A stretch of 6,996 nucleotides of DNA from Actinomycetota bacterium (GTDB lineage Bacteria; Actinomycetota; Actinomycetes; Nanopelagicales; Nanopelagicaceae). Both the position numbers and the translations under genes were made by a program. Positions 1 to 4,306 of this stretch are shown here, one piece after another. Location of the stretch: NCBI GenBank assembly GCA_947494085.1, contig CANLTP010000044.1, forward strand, positions 1 to 6,996, given 5' to 3'. How positions within the stretch are numbered: the stretch's first letter is position 1; the number at the start of each line of letters is the position of its first letter. Under the pieces are notes generated by a model that saw only the letters and a program-made list of their open reading frames with translations, had not been told where the DNA came from and did not search any database.

Positions 1-192
1 AAAGCGGTGCGGGCTAAGCGCGATAACAAAGTTGTAACGCAAGCGCTTGAGAACTTATTAAAAGTTGCTAAAGCTGGCGACAACGTGGTTCCGGCAACAG
101 TTGAAGCAATCAAGGCTTATGCAACTGTTGGTGAAATCGTTAATGAATTACGTAAAGTTTATGGAAAATGGCAACCAACAAAGATTTTCTAG
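1..192 (+). CDS. B12-dependent acyl-CoA mutase (methylmalonyl-CoA mutase family), large subunit, C-terminal end
   Basis: This is the last 63 codons of a gene that enters from the left edge in frame 1 and ends at TAG 190-192. The GTG at position 7 is an internal Val codon, not a start. The peptide has the C-terminal hallmark of the catalytic (TIM-barrel) chain of acyl-CoA mutases: an R-x-K-R-D stretch, a helix leading to N-V-V-P, then A-I-K-A-Y-A-T-V-G-E-I and a final L-R-x-V-Y-G-K-W-x-P. The chain stops there and does not run into a B12-binding domain, so the enzyme is of the split type with a separate small subunit; a matching one begins at 2570. By family, it rearranges the acyl-CoA carbon skeleton by adenosylcobalamin radical chemistry, in the cytosol. 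The substrate-defining residues lie outside the window, so methylmalonyl-, isobutyryl- and 2-hydroxyisobutyryl-CoA mutase cannot be told apart. Its TAG overlaps the opposing ligase's stop. Confidence 0.85.
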   Translation, partial: KAVRAKRDNKVVTQALENLLKVAKAGDNVVPATVEAIKAYATVGEIVNELRKVYGKWQPTKIF

Positions 193-1778
193 CTCTTTAA
201 TCTAAAGCGTTGTAACTTTCCAGTCGTTGTCTTTGGTAGCGAATCAACAAAATGTATTGATCTTGGATATTTATAAGGTGCAATCTGATTCTTTACATGA
301 TCCTGTAGCTCTTTAGCCATTACATCAGAAGCTATAAATTCTGGACGAAGAACAATGTAAGCAGTAACAACCATCCCACGTTCGCCATCAGGAAGCCCAA
401 CAACTGCAACTTCACCGACTCCCTTATGCATAAGTAGTGCATTTTCAACTTCAGGTGCCGCAATGTTGTAGCCACTAGAAATTATCATGTCATCAGCGCG
501 AGATTCATATTTAAAGTAACCTTCAGGAGTCCGGGTATAAATGTCACCAGTTAAATTCCAGCCATTTACGACGTAATCTTTCTGCCTCGTATCATTTAAA
601 TATCTACAACCTGTAGGACCTTTTACCGCAAGGAATCCTTGTTCACCATCTTTAACTTCTGCAAAGTTCTCATCTACAACCATCGCCTGATACCCAGGAA
701 CTGGTTTTCCGGTTAACCCAGGAATAATTTCATGATCACTTGCAGATATAAAGATGTGCAGTAATTCGGTTGCACCAATACCATCAATCAATTTATTTCC
801 AGTTGCTTCAAACCAGGCCCGCCAAGTTGCTAGTGGTAAGTGTTCGCCAGCGGAAACACATCGCCGAAGTGATGAGACATCCTTACCTTCTAACTGCGTA
901 AGCATGGCTCGGTATGCGGTCGGGGCTGTGAAGAGAACGGAGATCTTATATTCGGCAATTTTCTCTAATAGAACTGGCGGCGCAGCATTCTCTAGTAACA
1001 CCGTAGTCGCGCCGATGCGCAATGGAAATACAACTAAGCCACCAAGGCCAAATGTGAAAGCGATTGGCGGACTGCCAGCAAAGACATCATCTTTTGTTGG
1101 CTTAACAACACCCTTAGAGAAGGTGTCGGCAATCGCCAAGATGTCGCGATGAAAATGCATCGTGGCTTTTGGGACACCAGTGGAACCAGATGTGAATGCA
1201 AAGAGACTGACGTCATCTGCTGCCGTTTCAGAGACTTTAAATTCAGCGCTCTGCTTCTTGATTTCGGAATCAAAATCACTTCCGCCGCCGACAATAAATG
1301 TCTTTCCAGAATAGTTAGGAATTGCCTGCCACTCTTCGATAAATCTGTGATCTACAAGTGCGAATTGAATCTGACCGATTTCAATTATTTTTGCTAACTC
1401 AATCGCACGTTGCAGAGGAATAGTCGTAACAGCAATAGCGCCAACTCTAAGAATCGATAGCCAGATAGCAACAGCCATTGCGTTATTTGGACTACGAATC
1501 GCAATGCGGTTTCCAGGAACCACTCCTTGCTCGAGCAGATAATTTGAAATCCGATTTACTAGCTCAAGTAGTTCGCCGTAAGTAAAGTTGCCGTCAGCAG
1601 CGATTATGGCTGATTTATTTGGACCAACTAATGCAATAGTTCTTTCTAACAATTCATAACTTGCATTTATTTGTTCCGGATAAGTTGCAGCTGGATGATC
1701 CAAGATTAATTCTGGCCATAGAGATTTATCTGGAAGATTATCTTTGGCAAAGGTATCTACGTGGGCGCTCTTAACCAT
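189..1778 (-). CDS. Acyl-adenylate-forming aryl-CoA ligase, 2-aminobenzoate/benzoate-CoA ligase type
   Basis: A 529-residue member of the ANL superfamily. It should convert an aromatic acid, ATP and CoA to the aryl-CoA, AMP and PPi in the cytosol. All core motifs are present: the phosphate-binding loop T-S-G-S-T-G-V-P-K (196-204), D-G-I-G-A-T-E-L-L-H (332-341), T-G-D (410-412), the hinge region R-A-D-D-M-I-I-S-S-G-Y-N-I (427-439), and the C-terminal P-K-T-T-T-G-K-L-Q-R with catalytic Lys521. The A-F-T-F-G-L-G-G segment (240-247) and the H-I-F-I-S following the A-T-E motif (341-345) are typical of benzoate and 2-aminobenzoate-CoA ligases, where that His lines the aryl pocket. The N-terminal D-T-F-A-K-D-N-L-P also matches anthranilate-type ligases, which supports the start at 1778. 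The gene begins 2 nt after the meaB stop, so the two are probably co-transcribed and coupled; no strong Shine-Dalgarno is seen. Kynureninase nearby would supply anthranilate. Anthranilate specificity is inferred; another aryl or alkyl acid is possible. Confidence 0.88.
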   Translation of the reverse strand: MVKSAHVDTFAKDNLPDKSLWPELILDHPAATYPEQINASYELLERTIALVGPNKSAIIAADGNFTYGELLELVNRISNYLLEQGVVPGNRIAIRSPNNAMAVAIWLSILRVGAIAVTTIPLQRAIELAKIIEIGQIQFALVDHRFIEEWQAIPNYSGKTFIVGGGSDFDSEIKKQSAEFKVSETAADDVSLFAFTSGSTGVPKATMHFHRDILAIADTFSKGVVKPTKDDVFAGSPPIAFTFGLGGLVVFPLRIGATTVLLENAAPPVLLEKIAEYKISVLFTAPTAYRAMLTQLEGKDVSSLRRCVSAGEHLPLATWRAWFEATGNKLIDGIGATELLHIFISASDHEIIPGLTGKPVPGYQAMVVDENFAEVKDGEQGFLAVKGPTGCRYLNDTRQKDYVVNGWNLTGDIYTRTPEGYFKYESRADDMIISSGYNIAAPEVENALLMHKGVGEVAVVGLPDGERGMVVTAYIVLRPEFIASDVMAKELQDHVKNQIAPYKYPRSIHFVDSLPKTTTGKLQRFRLKS

Positions 1779-1780
1779 TA

Positions 1781-2527
1781 CTAGCCATTTCTATGTTTCT
1801 CAATTTCCGCCATAAGTTCAACAACCCCAGTTCCGTTCTGCATTGCACCAAGTAATACTGGTGGAATCCATGGCTTTCCCGCAACGGTTTTAGGGGCTGA
1901 CATTGAAATCGAACGCTCGATATCTGCTGCAGTTTCTTTTGCACCATCTCGATCTGATTTATTAATTAAATAAATATCGCCAATCTCAAGTAAGCCGGCC
2001 TTTGACGCTTGTATCCCATCTCCCATTCCAGGAGCGAGAACGACAACTACGGTATCAACGACTCGCATAACTTCAACTTCACTCTGTCCGACACCAACTG
2101 TCTCAACAATAATGAAATCAAATTTTGCACTTTGGGTTAATTGCAATACCGCTTTCGTGCTTACCGAAAGCCCACCAAGATGTCCACGTGTTGCTAGTGA
2201 ACGGATAAATACGCCGGGATCAGTGAAGTGCTCAGTTAATCGAATTCGGTCACCAAGAAGTGCGCCACCTGATATTGGCGAAGATGGATCCACTGCAAGA
2301 ACTGCAACTGAAAAATTTCGCTCTCTTAATAATTTAATTAGTGCATCAACTGTGGTTGATTTGCCAACTCCTGGTGCACCGGTTATTCCGATTACCTGAG
2401 CCCCAGTTTTATCTTCAACTTCAAATGGGAGGCCCGAGTTCTCAATAATCGTAATTGCCTTCGCCAACGCTTGCCGGTCGCCATTGCGAACTTGGCTAAG
2501 GAGTTCGGTGTAATCACTCTGGCTCAT
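1781..2527 (-). CDS. meaB: MeaB/ArgK-type G-protein chaperone of a B12-dependent mutase, short form
   Basis: A P-loop GTPase that, by family, gates adenosylcobalamin loading and protects an acyl-CoA mutase from inactivation. In the 248-residue product one sees Walker A G-A-P-G-V-G-K-S-T (50-58), the MeaB segment V-D-P-S-S-P-I-S-G-G-A-L-L-G-D-R (79-94), E-T-V-G-V-G-Q-S-E (142-150) and the base-recognition motif N-K-S-D (189-192). I chose the ATG at 2525-2527, not the upstream in-frame ATG at 2594-2596. The family's N-terminal helix (L-L-x-x-V-R-x-G-D-R-x-A-L-A-x-A-I) starts a few residues after it, a TAAGGT box and an AAGG precede it, and the longer version would overlap the divergent small-subunit gene. 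The protein ends shortly after the last G-domain strand (P-W-I-P-P-V), whereas typical MeaB proteins are about 320-330 residues and carry a C-terminal dimerisation arm. It heads an operon with the ligase and sits between the two mutase subunit genes. Confidence 0.9.
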   Translation of the reverse strand: MSQSDYTELLSQVRNGDRQALAKAITIIENSGLPFEVEDKTGAQVIGITGAPGVGKSTTVDALIKLLRERNFSVAVLAVDPSSPISGGALLGDRIRLTEHFTDPGVFIRSLATRGHLGGLSVSTKAVLQLTQSAKFDFIIVETVGVGQSEVEVMRVVDTVVVVLAPGMGDGIQASKAGLLEIGDIYLINKSDRDGAKETAADIERSISMSAPKTVAGKPWIPPVLLGAMQNGTGVVELMAEIEKHRNG

Positions 2528-2534
2528 ATGCCAA

Positions 2535-2540
2535 ACCTTA
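2535..2540 (-). promoter_or_regulatory. Putative -10 element (TAAGGT) for meaB, leaderless or near-leaderless
   Basis: Read on the minus strand, TAAGGT fits the actinobacterial TANNNT -10 consensus and ends 7 nt before the chosen meaB ATG (2527). A transcript would therefore begin at or next to the start codon. The same bases contain AAGG, 8 nt before the ATG, which could instead act as a weak Shine-Dalgarno on a longer message; sequence alone cannot decide. Confidence 0.4.
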
Positions 2541-2557
2541 TGACATATTTCTCGTGA

Positions 2558-2563
2558 TAAGTT
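2558..2563 (+). promoter_or_regulatory. Putative -10 element (TAAGTT) for the mutase small subunit, leaderless
   Basis: TAAGTT matches TANNNT and ends 6 nt before the ATG at 2570, the spacing expected if transcription starts at the A of the ATG. There is no Shine-Dalgarno-like purine run upstream, which fits a leaderless message and favours ATG 2570 over GTG 2564 or ATG 2579. Confidence 0.45.
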
Positions 2564-2569
2564 GTGCCT

Positions 2570-2995
2570 ATGGCTGAAATGTCTGAAACATCCCACTCAG
2601 TTCCAATCCGTGTTGTGGTAGCAAAACCTGGCCTAGATGGACATGACCGAGGCGCAAAGGTTGTTGCCCGTGCGTTACGCGATGCTGGATTTGAAGTTAT
2701 CTACACCGGCCTTCATCAGAGCCCAGAACAAATTATTGCAACAGCAATTCAAGAAGATGTTCAAGCAATCGGACTTTCAATTCTTTCTGGCGCCCATATG
2801 ACAATTTTTGAACGCATCATGAAACTCTTAAAAGATAATAAGGCAGAAAATATTGTGGTTTTTGGTGGCGGAATTATTCCAGAAGCTGACAAAGTTGCAC
2901 TTAAGGCAATGGGCGCTGGTGAAATCTTTACACCTGGCACACCAACAGCAGAAATAATTTCTTGGCTTCAAAACGCGGTAACAGCCCGCGCTTAA
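2570..2995 (+). CDS. B12-binding small subunit of an acyl-CoA mutase (methylmalonyl-CoA mutase family)
   Basis: A 141-residue free-standing cobalamin-binding domain, the usual size for separate small subunits. It carries the base-off/His-on signature D-G-H-D-R-G (23-28), in which His25 should be the lower cobalt ligand. It also has the S-I-L of the SxL motif (70-72) and the G-G-G loop (99-101), followed by P-G-T-P lining the nucleotide-tail pocket. It should pair with the large subunit whose end is at 1-192 to form a functional adenosylcobalamin mutase, with MeaB as chaperone. Three in-frame starts exist (GTG 2564, ATG 2570, ATG 2579); ATG 2570 is preferred because a -10-like box sits 6 nt before it. 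The gene is divergent from meaB and runs directly into the opposing kynureninase stop with no gap. The domain is shared by methylmalonyl-, isobutyryl-, ethylmalonyl- and 2-hydroxyisobutyryl-CoA mutases, so substrate is not resolved. Confidence 0.92.
   Translation: MAEMSETSHSVPIRVVVAKPGLDGHDRGAKVVARALRDAGFEVIYTGLHQSPEQIIATAIQEDVQAIGLSILSGAHMTIFERIMKLLKDNKAENIVVFGGGIIPEADKVALKAMGAGEIFTPGTPTAEIISWLQNAVTARA
2970..2990 (-). terminator. Candidate intrinsic terminator for the kynureninase gene, inside the small-subunit gene
   Basis: On the minus strand, just after the kynureninase stop (2996-2998), CGCGG (2990-2986) pairs perfectly with CCGCG (2978-2974) around a 7-nt loop, followed at once by TTTT (2973-2970). 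Neighbouring A-T and G-T pairs can lengthen the stem. The stem is strong, but the T tract is short, so confidence is moderate. It lies within the last codons of the oppositely oriented mutase small-subunit gene. Confidence 0.45.
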
Positions 2996-4270
2996 TTAGG
3001 TAACTTTCGAATTTGTATTCGAAATCTTTTTGTAATCTCCAGAAGCAACTAAATCTTTTAACCTTGAGAAACCATCCCAGATTTCAGCATAAGAGTTCAT
3101 AAGCGGAGAAATCGCTAATCTAACCGAGTTCGGCGCTCGATAATCCGGAATTACATTTGCTAGTTGTCGAAGTGCAAATGCAATTTGCTTACCATCGGGA
3201 TGAACTAGCGAAACGTGGCCACCACGCCATTTAGCATCTCTTGGAGTGTTTAAAGTAAATCCAAGATCGGCAAGCCAGGCATCATAAAGATCAATCATCA
3301 TCTGAGTTCCGGATGCACATTTAGCTTCAATATTTTTAATTCCAGCCTCTTCAATAATTCCAAATGAAGATTGCACAGAACGAAGTGCAATTATGGAAGG
3401 TGTTGCGATTTGGAAACCCGCTAAGCCTTCGGCTTTCTTAAACGTTGGGCCCATATCGAACATGTTCTCTTGAGCATGCCAACCTTGTATCGGAACTTGT
3501 AATTCCTTCTGCACCCGCTTGGAAACATACAACCAACCAGGAGAACCTGGTCCAGAGAATCCAAATTTATATGTGCAACCGACTGCAAGATCAACGCCAT
3601 CTCTATCAAATTGCAGATCAATGGCACCTATTGCATGACTGCAATCCCAAATGGCAAATGCACCATATTTTCGAGCCACATCAGTTAGGGCTTTAACATC
3701 ATTGCGCGCTCCTGCCCGATATTGAATAACTTCAAAGGTTACGAAGGCAACATCTTCATTCATATACTTTTCTAGAGTTTCTGGCGTGATTCGTTCGTGC
3801 TGTGAAACCGAAGTATCTTCATTATTGATGATTACTAGATTTAATCCACGCTCTTTTGCATAACCCTGCAAGATGTATCGATCAGTTGGAAAATTTGCGG
3901 CATCAATGATTATGGTTTTGCGCTCTGGCCTGGCAGCAAGTGCGGCGCCCGCAAGTTGGTAAAAATTCACAGATGTTGTGTCAGTTACTAAAACTTGTCC
4001 TGTAGCTGCGCCAAGAGTTGTGCGCCCTAGTAAATCTCCCGTTGCAAATGGCTCTTCAATCCAATCGCTCCAACCCTCGACAACTTTCGCGCCCCAGTCA
4101 TTAAGCAAGTAATCATTGATTACCTTGATTGTTCGTTTTGGCAATCGACCGAGGGAGTTTCCATCTAAGTAACAAATCTCTGGGTCATTAATTATGAATT
4201 CATCCCGGAACTTTGCCAATGGGTCTTTGGCATCTAGATCGAGCGCATATTGCCTATTTGTTACATCCAT
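2996..4270 (-). CDS. kynU: Kynureninase-like PLP-dependent hydrolase
   Basis: A 424-residue fold-type I PLP enzyme of kynureninase length. The family reaction splits L-kynurenine into anthranilate and L-alanine in the cytosol. Visible family marks are Y-L-D-G-N-S-L-G (34-41), N-F-P-T-D (126-130), W-D-C-S-H-A-I-G-A (208-216) with the PLP-pyridine Asp209 and His212, Y-K with Schiff-base Lys235, G-P-G (240-242), and a C-terminal P-N-S-V-R-L-A-I-S-P-L (380-390). After the lysine this protein reads K-F-G-F-S-G-P-G, where typical kynureninases have a Y/F-L-N-G-G-P-G pattern, so the cofactor loop is divergent and specificity may differ. Met1 at 4270 is a good start: the family N-terminus follows directly and TACAGT lies 6 nt upstream. 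The gene is monocistronic, divergent from the ABC-F gene and convergent with the mutase small subunit. The last residues are low-complexity and overlap a hairpin for the opposite strand. The ligase two genes away could use its product. Confidence 0.87.
   Translation of the reverse strand: MDVTNRQYALDLDAKDPLAKFRDEFIINDPEICYLDGNSLGRLPKRTIKVINDYLLNDWGAKVVEGWSDWIEEPFATGDLLGRTTLGAATGQVLVTDTTSVNFYQLAGAALAARPERKTIIIDAANFPTDRYILQGYAKERGLNLVIINNEDTSVSQHERITPETLEKYMNEDVAFVTFEVIQYRAGARNDVKALTDVARKYGAFAIWDCSHAIGAIDLQFDRDGVDLAVGCTYKFGFSGPGSPGWLYVSKRVQKELQVPIQGWHAQENMFDMGPTFKKAEGLAGFQIATPSIIALRSVQSSFGIIEEAGIKNIEAKCASGTQMMIDLYDAWLADLGFTLNTPRDAKWRGGHVSLVHPDGKQIAFALRQLANVIPDYRAPNSVRLAISPLMNSYAEIWDGFSRLKDLVASGDYKKISNTNSKVT
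3005..3031 (+). terminator. Intrinsic terminator for the mutase small-subunit gene, inside the kynureninase 3' end
   Basis: TTTCGAAT (3005-3012) and ATTCGAAA (3017-3024) form a perfect 8-bp inverted repeat around a TTGT loop, followed on the plus strand by TCTTTTT (3025-3031). This begins 10 nt after the small-subunit stop and has the layout of a Rho-independent terminator, although the stem is AT-rich. The T run appears only on the plus side, so it points at the small-subunit transcript. It is embedded in the final codons of the kynureninase gene. Confidence 0.6.
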
Positions 4271-4276
4271 TTTCCA

Positions 4277-4282
4277 ACTGTA
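4277..4282 (-). promoter_or_regulatory. Putative -10 element (TACAGT) for kynureninase, leaderless
   Basis: On the minus strand TACAGT (TANNNT type) ends exactly 6 nt before the kynureninase ATG (4270), so the transcript probably starts at the ATG. A TTGACT lies only 5 bp upstream of it (4293-4288), too close to be the partner -35 box. No Shine-Dalgarno is visible. Confidence 0.45.
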
Positions 4283-4294
4283 GCAATAGTCAAT

Positions 4295-4300
4295 TACCCT
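4295..4300 (+). promoter_or_regulatory. Putative -10 element (TACCCT) for the ABC-F gene, leaderless
   Basis: TACCCT (TANNNT type) ends 6 nt before the ABC-F ATG at 4307, placing a transcription start at or next to the A of the start codon. The 36-bp divergent gap (4271-4306) holds this box and the kynureninase box back to back, leaving little space for an operator. No clear -35 element is seen. Confidence 0.45.
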
Positions 4301-4306
4301 TGCACT

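Larger units (their letters stand above)
2528..2569. promoter_or_regulatory. Divergent meaB / mutase small-subunit intergenic region
   Basis: These 42 bp are the whole gap between the chosen starts of meaB (-) and the B12-binding subunit (+). They hold two outward-facing TANNNT -10-like boxes (listed separately). There is room for only very short or no 5' leaders, so both transcripts probably start at or next to their ATG. No convincing -35 element with 16-18 bp spacing, operator palindrome or cobalamin riboswitch fits here. The ATGACA at 2540-2545 resembles a -35 box but lies only 12 bp from the plus-strand -10 box. Confidence 0.5.

Noticed and set aside
195..207. Small inverted repeat CTTTA-ATC-TAAAG near the large-subunit/ligase junction as a possible terminator.
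   Set aside because: The five-bp stem is almost all A-T and no T run follows on either strand.
754..1397. Open frames on the plus strand (754-1152, 1149-1397) and a second minus-strand frame (1034-1294) inside the ligase gene.
   Set aside because: They lie wholly inside a gene with complete ligase motifs, have no recognisable domains, and look like shadow frames.
2528..2569. A cobalamin riboswitch controlling the mutase small subunit or meaB.
   Set aside because: The gap is only 42 bp, far too short for a cobalamin aptamer, and no B12-box-like sequence is seen.
2528..2596. Upstream in-frame ATG at 2594-2596 giving meaB 23 extra N-terminal residues.
   Set aside because: The extra residues (Cys/His-rich) do not resemble the family, the extension would overlap the divergent small-subunit gene, and the ATG at 2527 matches the family start and a -10-like box.
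4250..4306. Upstream in-frame ATG at 4250 for the ABC-F gene.
   Set aside because: It overlaps the divergent kynureninase start and covers its promoter-like box, while ATG 4307 is followed directly by a normal ABC-F N-terminus.
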